64,000 nt of DNA from an uncultured Paracoccaceae bacterium. GTDB lineage: Bacteria > Pseudomonadota > Alphaproteobacteria > Rhodobacterales > Rhodobacteraceae. The position numbers and the translations under genes were made by a program. Positions within the stretch are counted from its first letter, which is position 1; every line of letters begins with the position of its first letter. This document shows positions 17,659-28,003 of the stretch, piece by piece. The stretch spans positions 1 through 64,000 of the forward strand of contig CANLEQ010000013.1 of NCBI GenBank assembly GCA_947489705.1, read 5' to 3'. The notes under the pieces were generated by a model, which did not search any database, was not told where the DNA came from, and saw nothing but the letters and a program-made list of their open reading frames with translations.

Positions 17659-18195
17659 TCACTCCCCCTCGAACGAACAGAGCGCGTCGACCTGGATACC
17701 CATCGCCTCGAGCCGCTTGCGGCCGCCCAGATCCGGCAGATCCACGATGAAGGCGCAGGCGACGACCTCGGCACCGAGCCGTTCGCAAAGCTTGATGCCC
17801 GCCTCGGCCGTGCCGCCGGTCGCCAGGAGATCGTCGACGATCAGCACCTGCTCGCCCGGTTGCAACGCGTCGTCGTGGATCTCCATCACCTCCTTGCCGT
17901 ATTCCAGGGTGTAATCCTGCGACAGGGTGGTGAAGGGCAGCTTGCCCTTCTTGCGGATCGGCACGAACCCCTTGCCGAGCTGATGGGCGACGGCGCCCCC
18001 GAGGATGAAGCCCCGCGCCTCGAGTGCTGCGACCTTGTCGATGTTGCCGTCGGCGTAGGGGTGCAGAAGCTGGTCGATGCACATCCGGAATCCGCGCGGA
18101 TCGGAGATGAGCGTCGTTACGTCGCGAAACATCACCCCTTCATGCGGGAAGTCCGGGATCGTGCGGATATAGTCTCTGACGGTCTTGCGGGTCAT
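17659..18195 (-). CDS. apt: Adenine phosphoribosyltransferase
   Basis: A 178-residue Apt, converting adenine and PRPP to AMP. The PRPP motif [17 protein letters not shown] and the N-terminal [19 protein letters not shown] hood region are intact. It lies 88 bp downstream of mtnP on the same strand. MtnP releases adenine, so the pair forms a compact MTA-to-AMP salvage route. The amidotransferase gene follows after one base. Confidence 0.95.
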   Translation of the reverse strand: MTRKTVRDYIRTIPDFPHEGVMFRDVTTLISDPRGFRMCIDQLLHPYADGNIDKVAALEARGFILGGAVAHQLGKGFVPIRKKGKLPFTTLSQDYTLEYGKEVMEIHDDALQPGEQVLIVDDLLATGGTAEAGIKLCERLGAEVVACAFIVDLPDLGGRKRLEAMGIQVDALCSFEGE

Positions 18196-18283
18196 GTCGG
18201 GCCTTGGGGCTGCGGCGGGGCGATCGCGCGCAGCCCTAGCACTTTCGCATGGCGGGGGAAACGTGTTCGCGGCGGGTGCCGTG

Positions 18284-19162
<879 letters not shown>

Positions 19163-19251
19163 GGTGCCTGTCCTTGCTGTCTGGCGTCGAGCCGCAAGAT
19201 GAGGGTCCGGCGCGTCAATGGGAAGAGGGCGTGCGACCGGCCCGCGCGATC

Positions 19252-19857
19252 CTATTCGCCCGGCCGCGCGAGCGAGAACGTCTCGCGGATCACCGTGTAG
19301 TCGCGGTATCCCATCCGCGACAGCGGATTGAAGGCCAGCACATCGAAAAGGCCGTCCTTCAGGCAATCGTCGCGCATGTGGATGCCCGTAACCTCGCCCA
19401 GGACGAGGAAGTTGTGCGCGCCTTCGAGGTCGACGATTCGGCTCAGCCGGCATTCCAGGTTCGCGGGTGCACCCGCGACGCGCGGGCAGTCGATCGTGTC
19501 GCAGGCGGCCCTGTCGATCCCGGCTTTCGCGAATTCGTCCTCGTCGCGCGGCCACGGACCGGAGGTCAGGTTCATCGCATCGCGCATGGCGTATTCCACG
19601 ATATTCACGCAGAAGACGCCGGTTTCGCGGATATTGGCGACGCTGTCCTTTGTGTCGCCGCGATCCTCCTTGGCGGAGCTCGACGAGAACATCACCTGCG
19701 GCGGGGTGTAGGCGACCGCGTTGAAGAAAGAATAGGGCGCGAGATTGTCCGAGCCGTCGGCGCCGCGCGTCGAGATCCACCCAATCGGGCGGGGCGCGAC
19801 GATGGCGTTGAAGGGGTTGTGCGGCAGGCCGTGGCCGTCCTGGGGTCGGTAGAACAT
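19252..19857 (-). CDS. Flavin reductase-like FMN-binding protein
   Basis: A 201-residue split-barrel flavoprotein. The family pattern is FNAIVAPRPIGWIST, NLAPYSFFNAVAYTPPQVMFSS, SVANIRETGVFCVNIV and LECRLSRIVDL. It probably reduces FMN with NAD(P)H or binds FMN as a cofactor. ATG 19857 follows GAGGACAAG, so the 21 residues upstream in frame are not part of it. It is upstream of mtnP on the same strand, with an 89-nt gap, so an operon is possible. The partner enzyme is unknown. Confidence 0.82.
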   Translation of the reverse strand: MFYRPQDGHGLPHNPFNAIVAPRPIGWISTRGADGSDNLAPYSFFNAVAYTPPQVMFSSSSAKEDRGDTKDSVANIRETGVFCVNIVEYAMRDAMNLTSGPWPRDEDEFAKAGIDRAACDTIDCPRVAGAPANLECRLSRIVDLEGAHNFLVLGEVTGIHMRDDCLKDGLFDVLAFNPLSRMGYRDYTVIRETFSLARPGE

Positions 19858-19969
19858 GTCTTGTCCTCGTGACGCGATGGAAGAGAGCGGTGCGGGAAGG
19901 GGGATCGGTTTGCCGGCCACCTAGCCCCATGCTAGGGCGCGGCCAGTGGATTGACGGGGTAGGGCGCGC

Positions 19970-20458
19970 GTGTCGGGATTGAGGGAGGAGAGGCCCGAGG
20001 ATTGGTGGGAGGTCGAGGCGCTCTTCGATCTGAGTTTCGCGCCCGGGCGGACGGCCCTCTCGTCCTATCGCCTGCGCGAGGGCGTCGCGCCGGTGGCGGC
20101 GCTCTGCCTCGTGGCGCGGGATGACGAGGGGATCCTCGGGGGCGCCATCCGGGTCTGGCCGGTCCGGATCGGGAATGCGGGCGATATCCTGCTTCTGGGC
20201 CCCGTGGCGGTCCATCCCACGCGCCAGGGAGAGGGGCTTGGCGGGCTCCTGATCCGCGCCGTACTCTCGCGCGCCCGCGAGGCGGGATGGTGCCGGATCA
20301 TGCTGGTTGGCGACGCGCCCTATTACCGCCGGTTCGGCTTCGAACGCCTTGCCGATGTCGAGATGCCGCCGCCCACCAACCCCGACCGCGTCCTCGGCAA
20401 TGCCCTCTGCGACGGCGCGTGGGACGGGATCGCGGGCCGCGTCGAGCGTGTGATCTGA
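19970..20458 (+). CDS. GNAT-family N-acetyltransferase (YhbS-like)
   Basis: A 162-residue GNAT protein. The acetyl-CoA motif is LLGPVAVHPTRQGEGLGGLLIRAVLSRAREAG, where the Q-x-x-G-x-G loop is QGEGLG. The C-terminal MLVGDAPYYRRFGFERL is typical of YhbS-like members. GTG 19970 is the likely start. Substrate unknown. It is divergent to the flavin reductase and followed 39 nt later by the EcsC-family gene on the same strand. Confidence 0.85.
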   Translation: MSGLREERPEDWWEVEALFDLSFAPGRTALSSYRLREGVAPVAALCLVARDDEGILGGAIRVWPVRIGNAGDILLLGPVAVHPTRQGEGLGGLLIRAVLSRAREAGWCRIMLVGDAPYYRRFGFERLADVEMPPPTNPDRVLGNALCDGAWDGIAGRVERVI

Positions 20459-20497
20459 GATCTTGTTCCGGCGACCCGATTGCCCCATCTATTGGGC

Positions 20498-21283
20498 ATG
20501 AAGAGAACCGATCGAACCACACCCGTCCCGACCGACAGCCTGACCCCCGAAGCGGAGGCGGCGGTCGCCGCCCTTGCCAAACGTTTTCGCAGCGCGGACG
20601 GCATCGGAATGCAGGTCCTGAGCCTCGTCGGCGGACAGGCGGAGGATCTGATCGAGAAGCTGCCGTCGTCGATCCGCACGCAACTCGACCGGGCGACGCG
20701 GCGCGCGCTCGAGACGGCCTTCGATGCGGCAAGCGGCTCGCGCAAGAGGGTGGCCGATCGTCCCGACTGGCTCAATACCGCGCTCACCTCGGCGATGGGG
20801 GCGGCGGGCGGGGCGGGCGGCCTGCCGACGGCCCTGGCCGAATTGCCGGTCACCACGACGGTCCTTCTGCGGGCGATCCAGGGGATCGCGGTCGATCAGG
20901 GGTTCGATATCGAGGACCCGCTCGTCAGGGCGCAATGCCTCCAGATCTTCTCGGCCGCGGGACCGCTCGCGCGCGACGACGGCACCGACATGGCGTTCCT
21001 CTCGGCGCGCGTGACGCTGACCGGGCCCGCGATCCACGGCATCATCGCGCGCGTGGCACCGCGCTTCGCGGCCGTGCTGGGCCAGAAGCTCGCGGCACAG
21101 GCCGTTCCGTTGATCGGCGCGATGGCGGGGGCGGCAACCAACTACGCCTTCACCAGCTATTACCAGGAAATGGCGCGGGTCTATTTCGGGTTGCGGGCGC
21201 TGGCGCGGGATCAGGACATCGATGTCGACGTCCTGCTGCGCGAATTCCGCCTGATCCTGGAGCCGCCCAAGATGGTGGTCTGA
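20498..21283 (+). CDS. EcsC-family protein
   Basis: A 261-residue protein with the EcsC domain. It contains hydrophobic stretches rich in Gly and Ala (TSAMGAAGGAGGLPTALAELPVTTTVLLRAIQ) and AVPLIGAMAGAATNYAFTSYYQEMARVYF, typical of the family. The function of EcsC in bacteria is not settled; in Bacillus a namesake accompanies an ABC exporter, which is absent here. ATG 20498 is preferred over the in-frame 20480. It is convergent with ptsP. Confidence 0.75.
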   Translation: MKRTDRTTPVPTDSLTPEAEAAVAALAKRFRSADGIGMQVLSLVGGQAEDLIEKLPSSIRTQLDRATRRALETAFDAASGSRKRVADRPDWLNTALTSAMGAAGGAGGLPTALAELPVTTTVLLRAIQGIAVDQGFDIEDPLVRAQCLQIFSAAGPLARDDGTDMAFLSARVTLTGPAIHGIIARVAPRFAAVLGQKLAAQAVPLIGAMAGAATNYAFTSYYQEMARVYFGLRALARDQDIDVDVLLREFRLILEPPKMVV

Positions 21284-21307
21284 AGGCACGGCGCGCCGCG
21301 CGGTCTC

Positions 21308-23560
21308 TCAGCCTTGCGTCAGGCTCCGGCCGAGCCATTCCATCACGTCCGCGCGCACCGATTGCACCCCGCTCCGGCAGGACCCGTCGATGACGCCGCG
21401 CGCCTCGCCGAGATCGATCCGGCGCAGAAGGTGCTTCACGGGGCCGATCGAGGCGGGCCGCATCGACAGCGACCGGATGCCCATCGCCGAAAGACAGATC
21501 GCCTCGACCGGCCGACCCGCATCCTCGCCGCAGAAACTCAGCGGCGTTCCCACCTCGTCGCAGCGCTTCACGATCATTTCGATCAGGGTTAGGAAGCTGA
21601 CATTGAGGGTGTCGTAGCGGCGGCGGACGCGTTCGTTCTCGCGGTCGGCGGCGAAGAAGAACTGCTTGAGGTCGTTGCCGCCGATCGAGATGAAATCCGC
21701 CATCTCGAAGAATTGCCGCGGCGCGAAGGCAAGGCTCGGGGTTTCCAGCATCGCTCCGATCTCGAGCGATGACGGCAGGATCCGGCCGAGCTTGTCCTCG
21801 CGTTCCATCTCTTCGAGCAGATGCCGGCGGGCCTGGTGGAACTCGTCGAGTTGCGCCACGAACGGAAACATCACCTTCAGCGGCCGACCATTCGCGGCGC
21901 GGATCAGCGCCTGCAGTTGCATCCGCATGATCCCCGTCCGGTCGAGACCGACGCGGATGGCACGCCATCCGAGGGCCGGGTTCGGCTCGTCCGGGCGCTT
22001 CATGTAGGGAAGGACCTTGTCGGAACCGATATCGAGGGTCCGGAAGGTCACGGGTTTGCCCTCGGCGGCGTCGAGCACGCGCGAATAGAGCGCGGCGAGA
22101 TCGCCACGGCGCGGCACCGCGGCGCGGGCCAGGAATTGCAGTTCGGTCCGGAAGAGGCCCACGCCCTCGGCCCCCGATCCCTGGAGGCTCGGCAGGTCGG
22201 CCATCAGCCCCGCATTCATGGTGAGCGCGACATTCGTGCCGCAAAGCGTTGTTGCCGGAAGTGTGCGCAGGTCGGCATACCGCTCCTGCGCCTTGGCCTG
22301 CATGGCGATCTTGTCGCGGAACGCGGCGATGATGTTGTCCTCGGGGCGCAGGTGGACGTTGCCCTGTTCGCCGTCCACCACGATATGGTCGCCGTTGAGC
22401 GCCTCGGTGGTGATGCCGCGGGCATGGATGACCAGCGGTATCGCCAGCGCCCGCGCCACGATCGCCGCATGGCTGCCGACAGAGCCCTGTTCCAGCACGA
22501 TCCCGCGCAAGGTCCGGCCGTAATCCAGAAGCTCGCCCGGACCGATGCTGCGCGCCACGAGGATCGGGTTTGGCGGCATCTCCGCGCCCGTCTCGCGGCC
22601 CTGACCGGTCAGGATCCGCAGCAGGCGCCGCGACAGGTCGTCGAGATCGCTCAGCCGCTCGCGCATATAGGCGTCGGGGGCTTTCTGCAGGCGGGCGCGG
22701 GCGCTCGACTGTTCCTTCTCGACGGCCGCTTCGGCCGAGAGGCCGCGGCCGATATCCTCGCACATCCGCCTGAGCCATCCGCGCGAATGGGCGAACATGC
22801 GGTAGGTCTCGAGGACCTCTCGCTGGTCCTTGTCGCCGGTCTGCGCACCGTCGAGCATGTCGTCGACGGTGACGCGCAGCTTTTCCACCGCGGCGGTCAG
22901 GCGCTCCGTCTCGCGGTCGGGATCCTCGGCGATCGGATTGGTCACGACCACGCGCGGCTCGTGCAGCCAGACATTGCCCTCGGCGGTGCCTTCCTGGCCG
23001 ATCGTGCCGCGGATCAGCACGGGATGCTGGTGACGGGCCGAAAGCGCCGCGCCCTCGCCGGTGAAGGCGCCGAGTTCCGTCATCTCGGCCAGCACCATGG
23101 CGACCACCTCGAGCGCATAGATCTCGTCGTCGGAATATTCGCGCGCGATCTTGGATTGCACGACCAGCACGCCCAGCTTCTCGCCGAGCCGCTGGATCGG
23201 CACGCCCAGAAACGAGCTGTAGATCTCCTCGCCGGTCTCAGGCATGTAGCGGAACCCGCGTTCGGAAGGCGCATCGGCGGCGTTGATAATCCGCCCCAGC
23301 CGCGCCACCCTTCCCACGAGACCTTCGCCGAGGCGCATCCGGGTCTGGTGCACCGCTTCGGCGCGCAGACCTTCGGTCGCGCAGAGTTCGAGCGTGTCGG
23401 GATCGCGGAAGAGATAGATCGAGCAGACCTCCGTCTCCATCGATTCGGCGATGATCGAGGTGATCCGGTCGAGCCGCGCCTGTCCCGCGGAATCGTCCGC
23501 CAGCGCGTCACGCAAACGCCGGAGCAGCTTGCGGCTCTCGCTTTCCGTCGCTTCGGCCAT
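21308..23560 (-). CDS. ptsP: Phosphoenolpyruvate-protein phosphotransferase PtsP (EI-Ntr)
   Basis: A 750-residue nitrogen-PTS enzyme I. It has an N-terminal GAF domain (ITSIIAESMETEVCSIYLFRDPDTLELCATEGL), an EI N-terminal domain with the phosphohistidine loop GSVGSHAAIVARALAIPLV, and a PEP-utilising barrel (TFRTLDIGSDKVLPY, ISIGGNDLKQFFFAADREN, LSFCGEDAGRPVEAICL). It passes phosphate from PEP to NPr and EIIA-Ntr, linking nitrogen or redox status to regulation. GAGGGGAG before ATG 23560 supports that start. It is downstream of lysC on the same strand with 223 nt between, as in many alphaproteobacteria. Confidence 0.95.
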   Translation of the reverse strand: MAEATESESRKLLRRLRDALADDSAGQARLDRITSIIAESMETEVCSIYLFRDPDTLELCATEGLRAEAVHQTRMRLGEGLVGRVARLGRIINAADAPSERGFRYMPETGEEIYSSFLGVPIQRLGEKLGVLVVQSKIAREYSDDEIYALEVVAMVLAEMTELGAFTGEGAALSARHQHPVLIRGTIGQEGTAEGNVWLHEPRVVVTNPIAEDPDRETERLTAAVEKLRVTVDDMLDGAQTGDKDQREVLETYRMFAHSRGWLRRMCEDIGRGLSAEAAVEKEQSSARARLQKAPDAYMRERLSDLDDLSRRLLRILTGQGRETGAEMPPNPILVARSIGPGELLDYGRTLRGIVLEQGSVGSHAAIVARALAIPLVIHARGITTEALNGDHIVVDGEQGNVHLRPEDNIIAAFRDKIAMQAKAQERYADLRTLPATTLCGTNVALTMNAGLMADLPSLQGSGAEGVGLFRTELQFLARAAVPRRGDLAALYSRVLDAAEGKPVTFRTLDIGSDKVLPYMKRPDEPNPALGWRAIRVGLDRTGIMRMQLQALIRAANGRPLKVMFPFVAQLDEFHQARRHLLEEMEREDKLGRILPSSLEIGAMLETPSLAFAPRQFFEMADFISIGGNDLKQFFFAADRENERVRRRYDTLNVSFLTLIEMIVKRCDEVGTPLSFCGEDAGRPVEAICLSAMGIRSLSMRPASIGPVKHLLRRIDLGEARGVIDGSCRSGVQSVRADVMEWLGRSLTQG

Positions 23561-23783
23561 CGTGCTCCCCTCGCGTCCTTGCCCGGTCATATACGCGAAT
23601 CCGGCATCAGGGGAGAGGGTTCATAACGCCGGGTCGCGGCGCGGGGCGGGGCGGGCGCGGCAGAGGCGCGACGAAGGAGCAGGGATCTCATCCTGCCCAA
23701 CACGTCCGGGGGGCGTCCGGTTGCCTGGCCATCTGTCGGGATCTCGCGTTGCCGTGGCGTCGCGGCCGGCAATCGCGAACCGG

Positions 23784-25022
23784 TCACCGTGCCTTTTCGA
23801 GTTCGAACGTATCGTGAAGCGCCTGGACGGCAAGCTCCATGTACTTGCGATCGATGAGGACGCTGATCTTGATCTCGGACGTGGTGATGACCTTGATGTT
23901 CACGTTGTCGTCGCGCAGCGCCTTGAACATCTTGGCGGCGACGCCGGTATGGCTGCGCATGCCGATGCCCACGACCGAGACCTTGCTGACTTCGGTATCC
24001 GCGAGAAGGTCCTGAAAGTCGATCTCGCCGGCATCGCGCGCCGCGCGCATCGCCGCCTCGGCGCGCGGCACCTGGTCGACCGGGCAGGAGAACGTCATGT
24101 CGGTCTGCCCCGCATCGGAGATGTTCTGGACGATCATGTCCACGTTGACGCCGCCTTCGGCCAGCGGACCGAAGATCGCGGCGGCGATGCCGGGGCGGTC
24201 GGCGACGCGGGTGAGGGTCATCTTCGCCTCGTCGCGGGAATAGGCGACTCCGGCCACGACGTTGTTTTCCATGATCTCGTCCTCTTCGCAGACCAACGTG
24301 CCCGCATTCTCGTCGTATTCGTCGAACGAACTCAGCACACGCAATTTCACCTTGTAGCGCATCGCGAGCTCGACGGAACGGGTCTGGAGCACCTTGGCGC
24401 CCAGGCTCGCGAGTTCCAGCATCTCCTCGAAGGCGATCTTGTCGAGCTTGCGGGCCTTCGACGTGATCCGCGGATCGGTGGTGTAGACGCCGTCGACGTC
24501 GGTATAGATGTCGCATCGTACCGCGTCGAAGGCGGCCGCGAAGGCGACGGCGGTGGTGTCGGACCCGCCCCGGCCGAGCGTGGTGATGCGGCCCTCGGGA
24601 CTGATCCCCTGGAAGCCCGCCACGACCGCGACCCGCATCCCGTCGGCGAACCTGGCGGTGATGTTGTCGGGGGGGATTTCCTCGATCCGGGCGGCACCGT
24701 GCGCGCCGTTGGTCTTGAGCGGCACCTGCCAGCCCTGCCAGGAACGGGCGGGAATGTCCATTTCCTGCAATGTCAGCGCCATCAGACCGGCGGTCACGTT
24801 CTCGCCCGAACTGACCACGGCGTCGTATTCCCGTGCATCGTAGAGCGGCGAGGTCTCTCCGACCCAACCGACGAGCTCGTTGGTCTTGCCCGACATGGCG
24901 CTGACGATGACGATGACGTCGTGGCCGTTCGCGATTTCCCGCCCGACCCGCTTCGCGGCGCGGCGGATACGGTCGAGCGTCGCGACCGACGTGCCGCCGA
25001 ATTTCATGACCAGCACCGACAT
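23784..25022 (-). CDS. lysC: Aspartate kinase
   Basis: A 412-residue aspartokinase, the first step to lysine, threonine and methionine. The N-terminal kinase motif is VMKFGGTSVATLDRI, followed by VSAMSGKTNELV, VAGFQGISPEGRITTLGRGGSDTTAV and the C-terminal tandem ACT domains (VADRPGIAAAIFGPLAEGGVNVDMI and VSKVSVVGIGMRSHTGVAAKMF) where amino acids bind. ATG 25022 follows GGAGAGG. It is likely feedback-inhibited through the ACT domains. It is divergent to the PsiE-like gene. Confidence 0.95.
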   Translation of the reverse strand: MSVLVMKFGGTSVATLDRIRRAAKRVGREIANGHDVIVIVSAMSGKTNELVGWVGETSPLYDAREYDAVVSSGENVTAGLMALTLQEMDIPARSWQGWQVPLKTNGAHGAARIEEIPPDNITARFADGMRVAVVAGFQGISPEGRITTLGRGGSDTTAVAFAAAFDAVRCDIYTDVDGVYTTDPRITSKARKLDKIAFEEMLELASLGAKVLQTRSVELAMRYKVKLRVLSSFDEYDENAGTLVCEEDEIMENNVVAGVAYSRDEAKMTLTRVADRPGIAAAIFGPLAEGGVNVDMIVQNISDAGQTDMTFSCPVDQVPRAEAAMRAARDAGEIDFQDLLADTEVSKVSVVGIGMRSHTGVAAKMFKALRDDNVNIKVITTSEIKISVLIDRKYMELAVQALHDTFELEKAR

Positions 25023-25140
25023 GCGGGTGACCTCTCCTTGCGTCCCGCGCGCTTCTAGGGGCGCGCGCGCCCGGGCGCAAGCGGCTCGCTCGCCGCGCTC
25101 AACGCGCGCGCTATGTTCCAGCGGAGAGGAGGACGGTGCC

Positions 25141-25581
25141 ATGGCCTCGACGGACGACAGTATCGGGATGCGCGCCTACGCGGTTCTGGAGCGTGTCATT
25201 TCCGCGGTGATCCTGCTGGGGATGGTGGCCGTGGTGCTGCTCGCGACGTATTCCTTCCTGCGTACCATCGTGGAGGTTGCGTTTCAGGAGAACGCCTCGC
25301 TCGACTACAGCCAGTTCCAGACGCTGTTCGACCGGGTGCTGGCCGCGATCATCGCCGTGGAGCTCGCCCATTCGATCCGGCAGATGGTCGCCGGCGACCA
25401 CGGCTTCGGTCAGCTGCGCACGGTGATCTCGATCGGGATGCTGGCGGTGGTGCGAAAGCTGATCGTGCTGGAGGTCAACGAGACCACGGGTGCGTACCTT
25501 ATCGGCATCGCCGCGGTGGTCGCGGCCCTCGCCGTCGGTTTGATGGGGATCAGGTGGATCGAGAACCAGACCCGCGAATGA
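25141..25581 (+). CDS. PsiE-like membrane protein
   Basis: A 146-residue integral membrane protein with four hydrophobic segments: VISAVILLGMVAVVLLATYSFL, a segment containing LAAIIAVELAHSI, FGQLRTVISIGMLAVVRKLIVL, and LIGIAAVVAALAVGLMGIRWI. The layout and the ELAHSIRQM and VRKLIVL features match the phosphate-starvation-inducible PsiE family, whose role is unknown. GGAGAGGAGG precedes ATG 25141. It is divergent to lysC and convergent to the TRAP operon. Confidence 0.75.
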   Translation: MASTDDSIGMRAYAVLERVISAVILLGMVAVVLLATYSFLRTIVEVAFQENASLDYSQFQTLFDRVLAAIIAVELAHSIRQMVAGDHGFGQLRTVISIGMLAVVRKLIVLEVNETTGAYLIGIAAVVAALAVGLMGIRWIENQTRE

Positions 25582-25582
25582 G

Positions 25583-25608
25583 GGGGCGTCCGGCCGACAG
25601 ACGGCCCC
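25583..25608. terminator. Possible terminator between psiE-like gene and TRAP operon
   Basis: GGGGC-GTC can pair with GAC-GCCCC around a 9-nt loop with a single bulge, lying between two converging genes. The stem is short and there is no T-tract, so this is tentative. Confidence 0.4.
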
Positions 25609-25618
25609 TCGCCGCGTG

Positions 25619-26683
25619 CTAGTCGATGGTCGCCTGCCGCTGCGCCTCGATCTCGGCTTCGACCGTCTCGACGGTGGCGGTCAGTGCCTCGTAGGCGCGG
25701 GTGCCGCCTTCGACATTGTCCTCGAACCACGTGTAGACGGGCTCGGCGGCCTCGGCGAACAGGTCCATCTGATCCGGCGTGGGTACGTAGAGATCGCCGC
25801 CGCCCTCCCGGAACGCCTCGTAGGCGTCGATCGACTTGCGCTTGGGCGAGGCGAAGGTCGCCTGCTGGAGCGCGTAGAACCCGTCGACGACGATCTGCTT
25901 CTGCAGGTCGTCGAGTGCGTTGAACCGTTCGCCGTTCATGAACCACAGCGCCCCCATATAGGCATGTCCGTCGAGCGTCATGTATTGCAGGCCCGCATCG
26001 GGAAACTTCATGCCCATAATGTCGGTGATGCCATTCTTGGAGCCCTCGACCACGCCGGTCTGGAAGCTGGTGAAGAGCTCGGGCCACGGGATCGGCGTGG
26101 GCGATGCGCCGAGCGCCCGGACAAGCTCCTGCGGCAGGTCGGCCACCACCGTGCGGATCTTGAGGCCCGCGAGATCCTCGGGCGTCTCGACCCGGCGCTG
26201 GGTGTTGGCGAAGTTGCGCCATCCGCCGGTATTGCCGATGGTCATCAGCTTGATCTGCCCGCCGCTCGTTTCCTCGACCATGTCCTGCAGGGTCGTCACG
26301 AACTCGGTCCCTGATCGAAGCACGCCCTCGGCCACCCGGTCGTTCGCCATGACGTAGGGCAGGTCGAGCACCTGGATGAACGGAAAGATGCCGCTGGTCC
26401 CGCCGCTGGTCGACACGAAGATGTCGATCGCGCCGTCGGCCACGCCCTGCATGCATTCCTGCCCGTTTGAGCAAAGCTGCGTGCCGATGAAGAGCTCGAC
26501 CGCGATCGCGCCGTTCGACGCCTGTTCCACGTAGTTCTTGAAGACGACGAGGCCGTCGTAATCCTCGTCGTTCTCGTTGGAATTCGCGGTGGCGCGCAGG
26601 GTGACATCCTGCGCATCGGCGACCGGCGCCGTGGCGCCGAGAAGGGCCGCGATCGCGGCGGCCTGGGTCAGGGTTCTGGTCAT
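25619..26683 (-). CDS. TRAP transporter substrate-binding protein (DctP family)
   Basis: A 354-residue periplasmic solute receptor with signal peptide MTRTLTQAAAIAALLGATAPVADA. The DctP-family conserved arginine region is GLKIRTV, and FQTGVVEGSKNGITDIMGMKFPD is the typical ligand-binding part. An unusual pair of cysteines lies in GTQLCSNGQECMQGVADG, which could form a disulphide near the ligand site. It is the last gene of its operon, after dctQ and dctM, whereas most TRAP operons start with the receptor. The substrate cannot be told from sequence. Confidence 0.88.
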   Translation of the reverse strand: MTRTLTQAAAIAALLGATAPVADAQDVTLRATANSNENDEDYDGLVVFKNYVEQASNGAIAVELFIGTQLCSNGQECMQGVADGAIDIFVSTSGGTSGIFPFIQVLDLPYVMANDRVAEGVLRSGTEFVTTLQDMVEETSGGQIKLMTIGNTGGWRNFANTQRRVETPEDLAGLKIRTVVADLPQELVRALGASPTPIPWPELFTSFQTGVVEGSKNGITDIMGMKFPDAGLQYMTLDGHAYMGALWFMNGERFNALDDLQKQIVVDGFYALQQATFASPKRKSIDAYEAFREGGGDLYVPTPDQMDLFAEAAEPVYTWFEDNVEGGTRAYEALTATVETVEAEIEAQRQATID

Positions 26684-26712
26684 GCTCTCTTTCCCTCTCT
26701 GGTGATGCTGGT

Positions 26713-28002
26713 CTAGCTCGCGAATCCCGTCAGGCGCGGGATCGTCATGGAAATTGCCGGAAAATAGGTGATCAGGAAGATCACGACGATCTCGACGGCG
26801 AGGAACGGCAGGATTGCCCTGGAGATCGCCTCGACCCGTTCGCCGGACACGGAAGAGGCCACGAAGAGGACGAGGCCCATGGGCGGCGTGGCGAGCCCGA
26901 CGGTCAGGTTGACGCTCATGATGATGGCGAAATGGATCGGATCGACGCCGAGCGACGTGAAGATCGGCCCGAGGATCGGCCCCAGGATGATGATCGCGGG
27001 CCCCGCATCGAGGAACATTCCCACCACGAAGAGCAGGAGGTTGATGAGGAAGAGCAGGATCAGGGGATCGTCCGCAAGCGACAGGATGTGATCGGCGAGG
27101 ATCTGCGGCGCGTAGGAGAGCGCGACGACGGTCTTGAACGCCATCGCCGCCCCCACGAGCAGCAGCACCACCGCCGAGGTCGTGGCCGCGCGCGACAGGA
27201 CCTCGGCGATGTCCGATACCCGCAACGTCCGCATGACGAAGAGACCGATGAAGAGCGCGTAGGCCACCGCGACGGCCGCGGCCTCGGTCGGGGTGAAGAT
27301 GCCCAGGAGGATGCCGCCCATGATGATGACCGGCGTCATCAGCGGAAAGAACGCCCCGAGCGACGCCTGTCCCCGCTCGGTCCAGCTGGTCCTGCGGCCC
27401 GCCACCGGAAAGTCGTGGCGGTCGGCCATGAGCTTGATGACGACCATCAGGCCCAGCCCCACGAGGATACCCGGCACGATCCCCGCGAGGAACAGCGCCG
27501 CGACGCTTTCGCCCATCACGTAGGCATAGATGATCATGATGCCCGAGGGCGGAATGATCGGGCCTATGACGGAACTCGCCGCCGTGATCGCGGCGGCGAA
27601 GCGGCGGGTATAGCCCTGCTTTTCCATCGCCGGGATCAGCATCGAGCCGAGCGCCGACGTGTCGGCCACCGCCGAGCCCGACAATCCGGCGAAGAGCATC
27701 GACGACAGCACGTTCACATGGGCGAGGCCGCCGCGGAAATGGCCCATCAGCGCCTGGCTGAACTCCACCAGCCGTAGCGTGATCCCGCCCTTGTTCATCA
27801 GCTCGCCCGCCAGCATGAAGAACGGGATCGCCATCAGGGGGAAGCTGTCCATCCCGTTGTAGAGATTGCGGTAGAGCAGGGTGATGTCGCGCTCCTGCCC
27901 GTTCAGCCACAGCAGGATGCCGGGCGCCGCCAGCAGACCGAAGAAGACCGGCAGCCCGAGGAGCAGCAGCGCGAGGAAGACCGGCAGGAACCAGATCAGC
28001 AT
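26713..28002 (-). CDS. TRAP transporter large permease (DctM family)
   Basis: A 429-residue permease of about 12 membrane segments that uses the sodium gradient to import the ligand. Family motifs include LLLGLPVFFGLLAAPGI, AGLSGSAVADTSALGSMLIPAMEKQGYTRRFAAAITAASSVIGPIIPPSGIMIIYAYV and GLATPPMGLVLFVASSVSG; note that each is quoted here only as recognisable family text at residues about 15-30, 105-165 and 370-390. ATG 28002 lies one base after the dctQ stop, so translation is coupled. Confidence 0.92.
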   Translation of the reverse strand: MLIWFLPVFLALLLLGLPVFFGLLAAPGILLWLNGQERDITLLYRNLYNGMDSFPLMAIPFFMLAGELMNKGGITLRLVEFSQALMGHFRGGLAHVNVLSSMLFAGLSGSAVADTSALGSMLIPAMEKQGYTRRFAAAITAASSVIGPIIPPSGIMIIYAYVMGESVAALFLAGIVPGILVGLGLMVVIKLMADRHDFPVAGRRTSWTERGQASLGAFFPLMTPVIIMGGILLGIFTPTEAAAVAVAYALFIGLFVMRTLRVSDIAEVLSRAATTSAVVLLLVGAAMAFKTVVALSYAPQILADHILSLADDPLILLFLINLLLFVVGMFLDAGPAIIILGPILGPIFTSLGVDPIHFAIIMSVNLTVGLATPPMGLVLFVASSVSGERVEAISRAILPFLAVEIVVIFLITYFPAISMTIPRLTGFAS

Positions 28003-28003
28003 G